From: Raphanus sativus
Taxonomy: Eukaryota > Streptophyta > Magnoliopsida > Brassicales > Brassicaceae
DNA: 64,000 bases
Assembly: GCF_000801105.2 (NCBI RefSeq)
Contig: NC_079515.1
Span: forward strand, 14,632,001-14,696,000
Direction: 5' to 3'
The notes beneath the pieces were generated by a model. The model did not search any database. It worked only from the letters and a program-made list of their open reading frames with translations, and was not told the DNA's origin. Below, one piece after another: positions 32,038 to 44,647 of this stretch (positions are counted from its first letter, which is position 1; every line of letters starts with the position of its first letter). Made by a program: the position numbers and the translations under genes.

Positions 32038-32137
32038 NNNNNNNNNNNNNNNNNNNNNNNNNNNNNNNNNNNNNNNNNNNNNNNNNNNNNNNNNNNNNNN
32101 NNNNNNNNNNNNNNNNNNNNNNNNNNNNNNNNNNNNN
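32038..32137. other. Assembly gap (100 N) between overlapping contig ends
   Basis: Exactly 100 N. The 8.27 kb to its left (23765-32037) and the 8.26 kb to its right (32138-40395) are the same sequence in the same order, so the true gap is probably negative: an overlap, not missing DNA. Confidence 0.95.
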
Positions 32138-34512
32138 AGCTCTTAACTCTCTCTTCAAAATGTTCTTGTCATGGAAGGCTTTGGTTCTCTCCTTGTAGAT
32201 CCTTGAGTTCTCAAAGCATCCATCCTAATCTCATCAAGCTCATGAAGCTGAAAAAGTCTCTTTTTCTTTGCATTCTTGATGTCAAAGTTCAGTAATTTCA
32301 CAGCCCACAATGCCTTGTACTCAAGTTCTACTGGTAGATGACAAGCTTTCCCATACACAAGGTTGAAAGGGGTGGTTCCCAATGGTGTCTTGTATGCTGT
32401 CCTATAGGCCCAAAGTGCATCATCAAGCTTGTCTGACCAATCCTTCCTCTTGGCTCCCACAATCTTCTCCAAGATACCCTTGATCTCTCTGTTAGAGATT
32501 TCAACTTGACCACTGGTTTGAGGGTGATAAGGGGTTGCAACCTTGTGTTTCACTCCATTCTTCTTGAGAAGATTCTCAAAAAGTTTGTTGATGAAATGTG
32601 AGCCTCCATCACTTATCACCACTCTAGGAACTCCAAACCTTGGAATGAATGCTCTTAAACATCTTCAACACCACTCTTGAGTCATTTGTAGGACTTGCAA
32701 CTGCTTCAACCCACTTAGACACATAGTCTACAGCCACTAGAATGTACTTGTTGCCATAAGAAGAGGGGAAAGGTCCCATGAAGTCTATGCCCCAAACATC
32801 AAATACTTCCACTTCAAGAATTGGGTTTTGAGGCATTTCATTCCTCTTTGTGATGTTCCCTCTCCTTTGGCAAGAATCACACCTTGAGATGAACTCTTGT
32901 GTGTCCTTGAACATATGAGGCCACCAAAATCCAGCTTGTAGAACCTTAGCCACTGTTTTGAAAGTTGCAAAATGCCCTCCATATGAAGAACCATGGCATT
33001 GTTGTAGGATTCCATCAACCTCTTCTTCAGCCACTGCCCTTCTATAGAGATGGTCTTTGCAAAGGATGAAAAGAAAAGGTTCATCCCAATAGTACCTCTT
33101 CAACTCCTTGTAGAACTTCTTCTTGGAATAACCTTCAAGTCTTAATGGTTCCTTTCCTGTGACAAGGTAGTTCACAAAATCTGCATACCAGGCTCCTTCT
33201 CCTTAGATGCCTTAACCTCTCAAGCTTCTTGCCCGTTTCACACACTGCAACCACTGCCCTGATGGCCATGACCTGTTCCTCACGAAGCCCTTCATCAATG
33301 GGGGTTTCACCTTCAATCCTCATCCTAGATAAGTGATCAGCTACTCCATTCTCAATGCCCGGCTTGTCTCTAATCTCCAAGTCAAACTCCTGAAGCAAAA
33401 GGATCCACCTCAAAAGTCTTGGCTTAGCATCTTTCTTGGCCAAGAGGTGTCTCAAAGCTGCATGATCAGTGTAGACAATAACCTTTGACCCAACCAAGTA
33501 GCTTCTGAACTTCTCAAAGGCGAATACAATGGCTAGCATCTCCTTCTCAGTTGTGGAATACTTCACCTGAGCATCATTCAAGGTTTGGCTAGCATAGTAG
33601 ATCACATGAGTCTTGCCATCCTTTTTCTGCCCCAAAACAGCTCCAACAGCAAAATCACTTGCATCACACATAATTTCAAAGGGGAGACTCCAATCGGTGG
33701 CTGAACAATAGGAGCATTGACCAAATTGTTCTTCAGCTCCTTGAAAGCTTCAAGACAATCTGAATCAAAGCTGAAAGCGGCTTCTTTGCATAGCAGCTTG
33801 GTTATTGGCCTAGCAACTTTTGAGAAGTCCTTGACATATCTCCTGTAGAACCCAGCATGGCCAAGGAAACTCCTTATGTCTTTCACAGTCTTGGTGGAGG
33901 TAGACTAACCATCACCTCAATCTTAGCCTTGTCCACTTCGATGCCTCTTTCTGAAATCTTGTGTCCAAGTACAATCCCCTCTTTGACCATGAAGTGACAC
34001 TTCTCCCAGTTCAGCACAAGGTTGGTGTCTTCACATCTCTGTAGGACCCTGCACAAGTTGGACAAACAAGCAGAAAACGAAGATCCGTAGACAGAGAAGT
34101 CATCCATGAACACCTCCACAACATCCTCAATGAGATCAGAGAAGATAGACATCATGCACCTTTGAAAGGTGGCTGGAGCATTACATAACCCAAATGGCAT
34201 CCTTCGATAGGCAAAGGTACCATAAGGGCATGTGAATGTCGTTTTCTCTTGATCATCGGGATGTATGGGGATTTGGAAGAACCCTGAATACCCATCAAGA
34301 AAGCAATAGAAAGGATGGTTTGCAAGTCTCTCAAGCATCTGATCAATAAATGGCAATGGAAAATGATCCTTTCTAGATGCAGAGTTTAACTTTCTATAAT
34401 CAATGCACATCCTATGTCCAGTTACAGTTCTAGTGGGGATCAACTCATTCTTATCATTTTTCACAACAGTGATACCACCTTTTTTGGAACCACATGCACA
34501 GGAGATACCCAT
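32138..34512 (-). pseudogene. Athila pol (copy 2, partial, probably redundant)
   Basis: Near-identical to 23765-26144. Open pieces on the minus strand are 32155-32622 (integrase core end and C-terminus), 32624-33175 (zinc finger and core), 33135-33671 (RNase H), 33602-33886 and 33883-34512 (reverse transcriptase with FMDD). Single-base losses relative to copy 1 lie near 33694 (CGGTGG against CGGGTGG) and 33889 (CTTGG against CTTTGG). Conversely, copy 2 is intact where copy 1 breaks at 24085 and 25873. It begins inside integrase because the contig starts there; the env-position ORF is therefore missing. Confidence 0.82.
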
Positions 34513-37500
34513 TTACTATCTGAGATTGGGTAAATAACACCTGCATCTAAGAGTTTGAGAATCTCCTTCTTTACAACTTCTTTCAAATTAGGGTTTAACC
34601 TTCTTTGATGTTCAATAGAAGTCATTGATTCATCCTCTAGATGTATCCTATGCATGCACAAAGAAGGTGATATCCCTTTGATGTCATCTAGAGAATACCC
34701 TATTGCTTTCCTAAACTTCTTAGTGCACTCAACTCACAGTGAGACAATTCAAGTTCAGTAAGCTCACTACAATGACAGGGTAAGTCTCATTAGGGCCAAG
34801 GAAAGCGTACCTTACACCATGGGGAAGGGGTTTAAGTTCCACCTTAGGTGCCTTGAGTTCATCCCAATCCTCTTGGTGACTGTCCTTTTGTTGAGTGGAT
34901 GCTGTCCTCTTGATGAACCACTTGTTGAAGCGCCTCATACTGATCCTCACTCTCAAACCCTCTGTGTGAATCCAGCATCCTTCCATAAGCATCACTTTCC
35001 TTGTTCTCAACCACTTGGACTCCTCTATCAACTGTCAAGGCATGCTGTAGAGGGTCCTCCAGTGCTAACTCTTCAAGCAGCTCATCAGCTAAAGCTTCCA
35101 TTTCCTCTATGTAGAAGATCTGCCCTTGGATGGTTGGCTTCTTCATTATCTCATTGATGTCAAAGTGGAGGATGTGCTCCTTACCCAAGTGAGATCTATC
35201 TTTCCCTCCTTCACATTTATAATTGCTCCTGCTGTGGCCAAGAATGGTCTTCCAAGGATCAAAGGATCTCTAGCTTCCTCATCCATCTCTAGCACCACAA
35301 AGTCAGTAGGGATTTCACAATTTCCCACCATCACGGGAGATCTTCCAAAATTCCAATGGGAAACTTCACTGAGCGATCAGCAAGCACCAAGGAGAGTTTG
35401 CACTTCTTGTAGTGGCTAAACCCAAGCTTCTTGGCGACAGATAAAGGCATGAGACTAACACTAGCTCCCAAGTCACATAGGCACCTTTCAAACATCAAGG
35501 GACCAATGGCACAAGGTAGAGTGAAGCTTCCTGGATCTTCTAGCTTCTTAGGGATTGTCAACCTCTTAATGATGGCACTGCACTCATGAGTAAGAACCAC
35601 CATTCCTTCCATTTCTTTCTTCTTAGCAGCCACAGCATCCTTCAAGAACTTGCTATACTGAGGAACAAGCATAAAGGCATCTATGATGGGCATTGTAATC
35701 TGCACTTCACTCATCTGCTTCTCAAAGAGTGCCTTGTACTTCTCCAATAGTTGCTTCTTGAATCTTCCTGGGAAAGGTAACTTAGGCTCATAGGGAGGAG
35801 GGACAAAAGAAGTATCTTTTGATGTAGCTTCACCTTGCTTCACTGTTCTCTTCTCCTCTCCAACCTTTCCTTTGCCCTTAGCTTCCACAATCTTTTCCAT
35901 AATTTCCTCATCAACCTTCTCATCAACAATTACTACCTCATCATCAATGTTGATGGCAACCTCCCCACCCTGTTTCTCACCATCCTTGGTGAGTTCTCTT
36001 GGAGGCAACTCTTTACCACTTCGCAAAGTAATTGCCTTCATTGTTTCTTTGGGGTTTTGCTCAGGTTTTCCAGGTAGGGTTCCCTGTTGGCGACTAGGCT
36101 GAGAGTTCATAGAAGCGAATTGGCTCTCCAAAGCCCTGATCTTGTTGTTCAGCTCTGTGTAGGTACTGTCAATCTTGGAGTGCACTGTCTTGAACTCATG
36201 CCCAATATCCTTTGCAACTCGAGATTGAGCTTCCATGATCTGCTTGAACATTGACTCCATGTTTGAATCAGGAGCCTTTGATTGAGATGAGCTTCCTTGA
36301 GCTTGAGTAGACTGACTTGTGTTACCAAAACCAGGAGGGGCATTTTGCCTTTGCTGATAGTTCCCTTGTTGAGTGGTTTGCTTAGGTTGGTATCCTCCTT
36401 GCTGGTTGTTTGATAAGACCTCGGCTGGTAGTTGTTGTACTGAAAGTTAGGCTCCTTTCTGTACCATGTACCATTGTTGTTGATGAAGCAAAGTTCTTCT
36501 TGTCCTTCCAAACCATCAACCTCATTCACCTTAGGAGGAACCTCTTGATTAGGATCACCAACAAAGCTGACCTGCTCCTTCTTGGATTGGTTTGAAAGAA
36601 CCAAATCCAACTTGTCTTGCAATGATTTGATATCCTTCTTTGTCTGCTGATCCTCACCTCTGCTTGCTCTATCATACTCCTCATTGTAAACTGAGTCACT
36701 CTTTGCCATGTTCTCCACCAGCTCCTCTGCATCCTGCTCAGTTCTGCCCAGGAAGAAACCATTGCTAGCTGTGTCAAGCCTATTTCTGCAAGATGGGAGA
36801 ACTCCCCTGTAGAAGGTGCTAAGCAAGCTTTCCTTGGTGAAACCATGATGAGGACACTGAGCAATGTAGCTGTTGAATCGTTCCCATGCTTCACCAAAAC
36901 CTTCTAGATTCCTTTGTTGAAATCCGGAAATTCATTCCTAAGCTTTGCAGTTCTTGAGTTAGAGAAGAACTTGGTGAGGAAGGCTTCTTTGCACTCATCC
37001 CATGTTCGGATGCTATCTCTTGAGAGACCCTTCTCCCATGTGTGAGCTTTATCTCCCAAAGAGAATGGAAACAGCCTAAGCTTCAATGCATCTTCAGAAA
37101 CACCATTTATCTTGATGGTGCCACACAGCCGATCAAAGTTGTCCAAGTGATCTAGAGGATCTTCCAAAGCAAGCCCATGGTACTTGTTGCTTTGGATCAT
37201 GTTGATCAAGCTTGACTTGATCTCAAAGTTGTTGTTCTCCACAGCTGGTGCTCTAATGCCAGCCCTATTTCCATGGATGTTAGGCTGATCATGGGCACCA
37301 ATTGCTCTAGCTTGGCGCTGTGGATGTCGTGGTCCAAGGTTGGCAGCTCCTTGACCATCTTCAGCAGCTCTATCTTGAGGCCGGTTCTCCATGTCGAACC
37401 CCAACCGCTGAATGTGAGCCTGTTGCTCTTCTTCCCTTCTTCTTCTCACAATCTCCCTCTCAAGTGCAGAAATGTCTTCAACAATGGGAGCAAGGCTTGA

Positions 37501-37524
37501 TAAACCTCTACTCCTCAAGTTCAT
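34461..37524 (-). pseudogene. Athila gag-protease (copy 2, probably redundant)
   Basis: Same domains as 26093-29161: [10 protein letters not shown] start at 37524, capsid-type region, DLGAS retropepsin and LILGRPFL. Open pieces are 36904-37524, 36149-36826, 35331-36260, 35146-35334, 34859-35188, 34729-35031 and 34461-34661. The extra breaks near 34735, 34905, 35190 and 35335 come from one- to few-base differences from copy 1. Confidence 0.8.
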
Positions 37525-37637
37525 ACACCTGAAAAGTCAAAGAGAGAAAAGAGGCAAGAATCAATATCACAATAGAAAATAAAAATGATTTAGTCTCAAG
37601 CAAGTTACTAAATCCCAATGTCACAATCAACTTAGAA

Positions 37638-37653
37638 GTTGGCAACGGCGCCA
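37638..37653 (-). other. Primer-binding site of the Athila element (copy 2)
   Basis: The same TGGCGCCGTTGCCAAC on the minus strand, three bases from the LTR. Confidence 0.85.
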
Positions 37654-37656
37654 ATT

Positions 37657-39116
37657 TGATAACAGGATTTTGCTAAGATCCTATTCAAATGTTGAAGTAT
37701 AAAGGATGTCAATCCAATTCTAAGGGAATGCGAAGCACTAGGAATGCAAGACCATGCTTAAGCTAAATGCTATCAAGATGAGATGAGAAACTATTCTAAA
37801 ATAGGAATAAAAATGCAACAAAGCAAAAGACTTTCTTTGATTATGAGAATGAGAGGACTCATGGGATAAGGGAATATGACTTTGGGTGATCAAACTCAAA
37901 CTAAAGTGCTAGCTTACAATCAATCTATTTACCTTAGGCCTAGACACAAGACTAAGCAAACTTTATCTCTAAATGAATGCTCATTTGCTTCCAAAACTCA
38001 AGCATCTAATCTCTTAGGTTGAATGTTTAGGAAGCAATCATTAAAAATAAGTCTAATAGCCATCTTAACACCTTTAACAACAAATCTCTTTGGTAGAGTA
38101 TGTTAAAAGCTTAGGAGAGTTGGTTCAGACATTTCATCAAACACCTTGTGGGTGGGAAATGTCTAGAACTCAACTTTAGAGAGGCCAACCCTAAAGAAGC
38201 ATTATAAACACCCTACTAGCAAGGAATAAGAAGGATCTACACCTAAACACCTTAGATCAAGTCTAATCACCCTTAATCTCCCTAACCCATGAATCCAAAA
38301 GTGGATCTACTCACTAATCACCATGATTACTCTTGAACCCATGAGGTTTCCAAGCTTAATCATGTTTAAGAAAGATCAATAAGAAATTATAAACACTCAA
38401 GAACACACAAGAAGATGATGATTTGATTCAAGGAAAGAACTTTCACCAAATTGTTTTGTGTTTCTTAAGAGGAAAATAAGATAATCCCCACAAAATAGAG
38501 ATTACAAAGTATTTATAGGTAGGTTTAGGGTAAGAGAGATACATAGAATAAAAGACTAGAGTGCCCCTTGGATAAGGCTAATTTTGGTCTTCAAAATGTG
38601 ATAAAAATGACCCAAGGTCGAGTTGGGTCGAACCGACCCGGTTTGAGAAAACCAGATTCGACCAAGCTTCTTCCACGCCCGGCATCCTCATCCCGGTCCT
38701 GCATTCCGGTCTGAGCCTCCACGCCCGGCTTCATCTTCCCGGTCTCGTCTCTCCGGTCTTCCTCTTCACGCCCGGCTTCATCTTCCCGGTCTCGTCTCTC
38801 CGGTCTTGCCCACACGCCCGGCTTCATCTTCCCGGTCTCGTCTCTCCGGTCTTGCCCACACGCCCGGGATGGTGATTCCGGTCTCGACCATTCCGGTCCA
38901 GTCGAGTATAAAAGAGTACTTGTTTGGCTGAGCATCATTCTTCACCTCTCTTGGATCTTTGAACTCTCAAACACTTCACATCATCTCATAGTATGCTCCA
39001 ACACCTGATAGGGACATATGAATGCAATATGGATCCTAAAGACACTAAGATCTAAGCTATATGATCAAAATGCATAAGATATGAAAGCTAAAAACATGTA
39101 AATATGCAAGATATCA
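37657..39116 (-). repeat. 5' LTR of the Athila element (copy 2, better quality)
   Basis: 1460 bp, the same length as the 3' LTR at 17097-18556 and apparently identical to it in all stretches compared, including the tandem repeat. It is followed by ATGCA (39117-39121) and then CRM LTR sequence. This is probably the true 5' LTR of the element. Confidence 0.88.
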
Positions 39117-39121
39117 ATGCA

Positions 39122-39591
39122 CAAGGTCTCGGAAATAACAAGAGTCATTAAGGAACAGGCTCCTCTTTGACTTGTGTAACGAAATAAGAAAACATAGTCT
39201 AAAAATAACATAAGGTACTTATGTGGTTCGAGAGTATCATGCTAGGTGATTTGATTAGCAAGACAAGGCCTCGTTAAAAACCTATCTTAGCAAACCCAGT
39301 GGGACAAAAACTAAGACAGGAAAAGAGCACACTTCTCTTGCTAGCCTAGATGATACTCAGCTTGATGGTGAGATAGCTTGGATGGTGATAAGGGTGTCTT
39401 GAAGTATCAAGCTTCCTCCAAGACATTCATCTTGATTCAGAGACTTCCTAAGTAAACCTCCAATGGCTTCTTTGAGCTTCTTAACTCTAGCACGAGTCAT
39501 TGGTCCTTCTGAAACTTCTAAGGTATCCTCTTGAGCTGGTTGATCCTTAGTCTCATCTTCTCCATCATCTATCTGGTCCATGATCACATCA
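39122..39591 (-). repeat. 3' LTR of the CRM-like element, proximal part
   Basis: Matches 49020-49490. On the minus strand it starts TGATGTGATCATGG just after the polypurine tract AAGAGGGAGGGGA (39592-39604). The last ~78 codons of pol lie inside it. Confidence 0.88.
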
Positions 39592-41715
39592 TCCCCTCCC
39601 TCTTGAAAAGGATTTGTCCTCAAATCTGGTTCATCTGCAATAAAAGGGATCAAGTCAGTAACATTGAAACTATTACTCACGTTGTACTTACCTTGGAGAT
39701 CCAGCTTGTAAGCATTGTTGCTGATCTTCCTTATGACCTCAAAAGGTCCATCTATTCGCGGCATGAGCTTAGACTTCCTTTCATCAGGGAACCTTTCATT
39801 CCTTAGGTGAACCCAAACTTGGTCACCTTCTTTAAAGACCATCTCACGTTTGCCTTTGTTTGCATGCTTGGCATACTGCTTAGTCTTTTCTTCAATATTA
39901 CGCCTTGCTTGCTCATGGAGTTGTTGCACTAGCTCTGCCTTCTTCTTTCCGTCAAGACTAACTCTTTCACACTCAGGTAAAGGTATTAGATCTAAAGGAG
40001 AGGTGGGATTGAACCCATAAACAATCTCAAATGGTGAAAACTTAGAAGCAGAATGCACAGCATGATTATATGCAAACTCACAATGAGGTAAATAGTCTTC
40101 CCATGATTTCAAATTCTTTTTAATGAATGCACGCAAGAGTGTTCCTAGAGTTCTATTCACTACTTCAGTTTGTCCATCAGTTTGCGGGTGACAAGTAGTA
40201 GAGAACAATAGCTTAGTGCCTAACTTAGACCAAAGTGTCTTCCAAAAGTAACTAAGAAACTTAGTGTCTCTATCAGATACTATAGTTCTAGGCATGCCAT
40301 GTAAACGCACAATCTCTTTAAAGAACAAATTAGAAACATGCAATGCATCATCAGTTTTGTGGCAAGCAATGAAGTGAGCCATTTTGGAGAACCTATCAAC
40401 AACTACAAAGATTGAATCCTTTCCGGTTCTAGTCCTAGGCAATCCAACAATAAAATCCATAGAGATGTCATTCCAAGGATGATAAGGAATGGGTAAAGGA
40501 GTATACAAACCGTGAGCTTGAACTTTAGACTTAGCTTGCTTACAAGTTGTGCATCTCTCACAGATTCTCTCCACATCTCTCTTCATGCGAGGCCAAAAGA
40601 AATGATCCTGCAAAACTTTAAGAGTCTTGGCAATACCAAAATGCCCCATAATACTTCCTCCATGTGATTCCCTAACAAATAAGTCTCTCAAAGAGCAATT
40701 AGGAATACACAAACGATTATCATAGAAGAGAAACCCATCTTGTCTAAAGTAATGGCCGGAAGCAAACTTTTCACAAGATTTATATGCATCTTTAAAATCA
40801 GGATCGGTTTCATACATTCCTTTAAGTTGTTCAAATCCTAACAACTTAGCATCAAGAGTGTTCAAGAGGACATACCTTCGAGATAGTGCATCAGCCACTA
40901 TATTGTCCTTACCTTGTTTGTATTTGATCACATATGGAAAGGTTTCTATGAACTCAACCCATCTGGCATGTCTCTTGCTGAGCTTGTTTTGCCCCTTTAA
41001 GTACTTAAGAGACTCATGATCCGTGTGTATCACAAACTCCTTAGGCCAGAGGTAGTGTTGCCAAGTTTGCAAAGCTCTCACAAGCGCATAGAGTTCCTTG
41101 TCATATGTTGCATAGTTGAGTGTAGCTCCTCCAAGCTTCTCACTGAAGTAAGCTATTGGTCTCTTATCATGCACTAAGACAGCACCAATACCTATACCGG
41201 AAGCATCACATTCAACCTCAAACGTTTTATTAAAGTCAGGAAGAGTAAGGAGAGGAGAATGAGTGAGCTTCTCTTTAAGGCATTGAAAGGCGGTTTCTTG
41301 TGCTTCTCCCCATTTGAATCCAACATCCTTTTGATCACTTCAATTAAGGGAGCTGCTATAGTGCTAAAATCTTTGACAAATCGCCTGTAGAAACCAGCAA
41401 GCCCATGGAAACTTCTTACTTCACTCACGGTGGTTGGACTTGGCCATTCTTGGATTGCTTTGATCTTTTCTTGATCCACTTTTAACACCATCTGCACTCA
41501 CAACAAAGCCTAAAAAGACCAAGTTATCTGTTCCAAATGTACACTTCTTAAGATTGGCGTAAAGAGATTATTTTCTAAGCACATCAAAGACAGCCCTAAG
41601 ATGTTCTATATGATCATGATAGCTTTTGCTGTAAACTAAGATGTCATCAAAGTAAACAACAACAAAGATGCCTATGAATGATCTTAGAACATGATTCATT
41701 AAGCGCATGAAAGTA
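39357..41715 (-). pseudogene. CRM-like pol, 3' part: RT end, RNase H, integrase
   Basis: The main open frame is 39357-41174 (605 codons on the minus strand). It covers RNase H ([27 protein letters not shown]), the integrase zinc finger (H-H-C-C around [13 protein letters not shown] and CERCTTCKQ), the integrase core ([30 protein letters not shown]) and a chromovirus-type C-terminal module ([15 protein letters not shown]). The frame ends within the 3' LTR with [14 protein letters not shown]. The upstream piece 41192-41497 ([17 protein letters not shown]) is in another frame, with a frameshift before RNase H. The remaining RT sequence reaches the CACTA insertion at 41716. Confidence 0.85.
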
Positions 41716-42275
41716 CTACACTACAGGAAATGTGGGTAGTAATAGCGGACGAAAATCGCTATGATTAATTTTCAATAGCGTTTCCTTGGACGCTCTGACA
41801 TCACCCGTTATAAAAAGTCCGACCCTTTTAATAGCGGTTTTCGGTTGTGCTATTATTAAGTTTATAACAATAGCGTTTTTGTGTTCGCAATTGTCAATAT
41901 TTATAATAACGTTTAACAAAATGTTATTAGAACCTGATAATTTGATTTTTCTCAGTAGCAAAGATAGCAAATATTTCGTGTTATTAATTAGTTTTTTAAA
42001 TTATCCGAAATCAATTAATAATAATTAGTGAATTGATTTTTTTAATAATTAATTCGAAAATATGAAATAAAAATAATTTAAATAAAAATTCAAAAAAGCA
42101 ATATAATTATTTAAATCCCATAACACCACATTATCACTTTCATACAAATCATCACACACAAGTGCATACAACATTATCCACTATCGACACTTCAAACACA
42201 AGCAAGATATCTCCTTTGAATGGCATCGAGCACCTCCATCAAGCTTCCACCTTCCTCAAAGTCTGAGCACCTTCA

Positions 42276-42638
42276 TCAAGCTTCCACCAGAGATAACAAA
42301 CAGAGCCACCCAATGAACAAGTAGATAAACCTGCAATATTAGGTGATAAAAAACAGAACCAGAGATTAGTCAGATACAAACAAGTGACAAAAAAAATAAA
42401 CTCGGTAGGGAGGGACAAAGATACCAAACTTTGGGGAGATTGTCAAAGACATTGGAAGAGAGAGAGACTGCCCTAAGCATGGGCCTCCCGAAAGAGATGT
42501 AACTCTGGCCGTCGCCGTTGAATTTAAGAGAGTTATCATCGGGTGCTCTCTTGTACTTGACAAACAAGTAGATACCATAAACGATCATGCCAAGTCCAGC
42601 AACAACCATAAGAAAGTTGAGTAATTTGAGCAAACACT
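42276..42638 (-). pseudogene. Captured tetraspanin-like gene fragment (two exons)
   Basis: On the minus strand an acceptor-like TTGTTTGTTTAG precedes an exon from 42638 to 42425 encoding ECLLKLLNFLMVVAGLGM, then VYGIYLFVKYKR. A donor GTATCT (42424) and an acceptor ATATTGCAG (42331) bound a 94-base intron. Splicing gives PKVW-FIYLFIGWLCLL and a stop at 42276. A first membrane helix followed by a W-FIYLFIG segment recalls plant tetraspanins of the TOM2A-homolog type. It is a fragment, without the EGF/cysteine loop. Function is unlikely; transcription with the element is possible. Confidence 0.55.
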
Positions 42639-43065
42639 CTAAACAAACAAATCAGACAAGCTTAAACAATATCTTGCAAACGTTTGGAGACAGTTTTGGC
42701 ATACTCATCCCTCTTGGACTTCTGCAACACACATAATTAAAAAAAAAACGAATTTAAACTTCAAATCAAATCATATAAAGCATAAACTTCACTTCAGCCT
42801 ATCATTGAGCAATTTCTTAGAACAAGCTTCCTGTAACAAGAACAAAATAAAATAAACACAGAGGGAATGAGAGACAGAGAACTGATCAGTTGTGGTTATG
42901 ATGAGCGTGACGGTGGTGGTGGCGACTCTGGTGAAGACGGATCTGAGAAGCGATGGTGGTGGTTACAAGCAATGGGGGACGGGAGAGATGGCGATGCTGG
43001 TGGTTGTAACGAACGATGGCGGTGGTGGTGATGAGCGCCGCCGGTTCTTCTCCTTTCTCTACGAA

Positions 43066-43096
<31 letters not shown>

Positions 43097-43479
43097 CCTC
43101 TCTCTCTTCTCTGGCTCCGTAGATCGCAGAGAAAAATAAAATAAAAAGAATAAAAGAACAATTAATCTGGAGCGTTTGATTCGATATCATCAAATCAAGC
43201 GTGGAGATGGTGATCCATGCCATAAACAACAACAACCAATAGAAAAAAAGGGTGAGGATAGATACAAGAGTGATTTTGGGCCTTTGATTCAAATTAATCA
43301 ATGGTTCCAAAAAACATAATACAAACTGTCTTTTTATTTATTTATAGCTGTCAAAAATCATCTAAGATTTAAATACTTTTATATCATAATTTAATATTTG
43401 AAATTTAAATTTTGTATTCAAATATTAATTTATTTACGTAATTATAATTTATTTAAAATTAAGATTTAATGTTTTATGA

Positions 43480-44170
43480 TGTATATTAAGATGAGATGTG
43501 TGGTTTAGGGATTAGGGTTTTGATTTAGGATTAAATATGTGATTTGAGTTTCAGAATATACATGGAATCTAAATCTGAAGTTTTTATTATAAGTTTGTAA
43601 AGATTGGATTTATGATTTTGTATGTAGAATTTAGGTTTGGAGTATAAGGTATTAGATATTAGGTGTAGATTTAATATTTAATTCATTATGATTTAGAGGT
43701 CGAGAGTTTTGACAGTATAAGAGTTAGAATTGTATATAAAAGTTTGTCATTAAGATTTAGATTTGATGTTTGTTAAATTTTTAAAATTTATATTGGAAAT
43801 TTATATTTAGTGGATCAATGGTTTATGTTTGAATATAGGAGTTAGGGTATAGAGTTTGATGGAGGATCTAAGGTTTACATTTAAGATTTTGAATGGATTT
43901 TTAAAAAATTAGATTTAAAGTTTAATTTTAAATTCTGGCTTTAAAATCTAAATAAAAAGTTATTAAGAGATTTTATTTAGCATTTAAAATATCATTTTAT
44001 TTTGAATTTTAGGGTTTAGGGTATTAGATTTAGGGTATTGGATGGATTCGGGTTGCATTAGTATATTTATATTGAATTTTTTTTGTATAAAGTTTAATAG
44101 TTAGATTTTAGGATTATATTTAGGGTTTAGGGGTTAAAATATATTTAGGGATTAGGGGTTAAAAATAAGT
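43480..44170. repeat. AT-rich tract with degenerate TTTAGGG-like words
   Basis: Repeated words 'tttagggattaggg', 'ttagggtttagggtatt' and 'atttagggtttagggg' are scattered in very AT-rich DNA inside the CACTA element. They resemble the plant telomere unit TTTAGGG but are not in an uninterrupted array. Confidence 0.5.
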
Positions 44171-44338
44171 TTAACTAGTCACTTTGTTAAAATTATATAT
44201 CCATAAATTTATAAATAGAAATGATAAAAAATTATAGTATATATTGCAATAAGATTAATAAATATAATTTACTCAAATAAAATACAAGTAAATCATAATA
44301 TACATATGCTTTTCCAAAAAGATACAAAACACACAAAA

Positions 44339-44647
44339 TCAATACATGAAACACATGAACTCATTGCAAAATAGAACGGATAAACTGGTGATGAAATCTG
44401 GTATTGTTATTCTTGTTGCCATAGTGAAGTCTGCATAGAACCCATGGCAAGGAGGCTCTTTTTCAGGACAGTCTTCATGCCAATACATTTGAACCAATAC
44501 CTGGACAACAGAATAGTAAGAACTCAAGTCTGAAGATCCTGTTGATTTGATTTTGTCCAGAATAAGCCTCTCAAATAGCAAGTTCAACACGTGCCAATGC
44601 TCTTGGGAACTCAGGCTCCAAGCATTCCAAAACACCGCAAAATTCAA
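44339..44647 (-). pseudogene. Unrecognised protein-like fragment inside the CACTA element
   Basis: A 102-codon frame (NFAVFWNAWSLSSQEHWHVL, later LVQMYWHEDCPEKEP) has ordinary protein composition, unlike its AT-rich surroundings. It may be a second captured exon set. I cannot name the parent gene, and exon borders are unclear. Confidence 0.35.

Noticed and set aside
32138..39116. A second, independent Athila element
   Set aside because: It shares the insertion junction and flanking CRM sequence with the first, so an assembly overlap is simpler.
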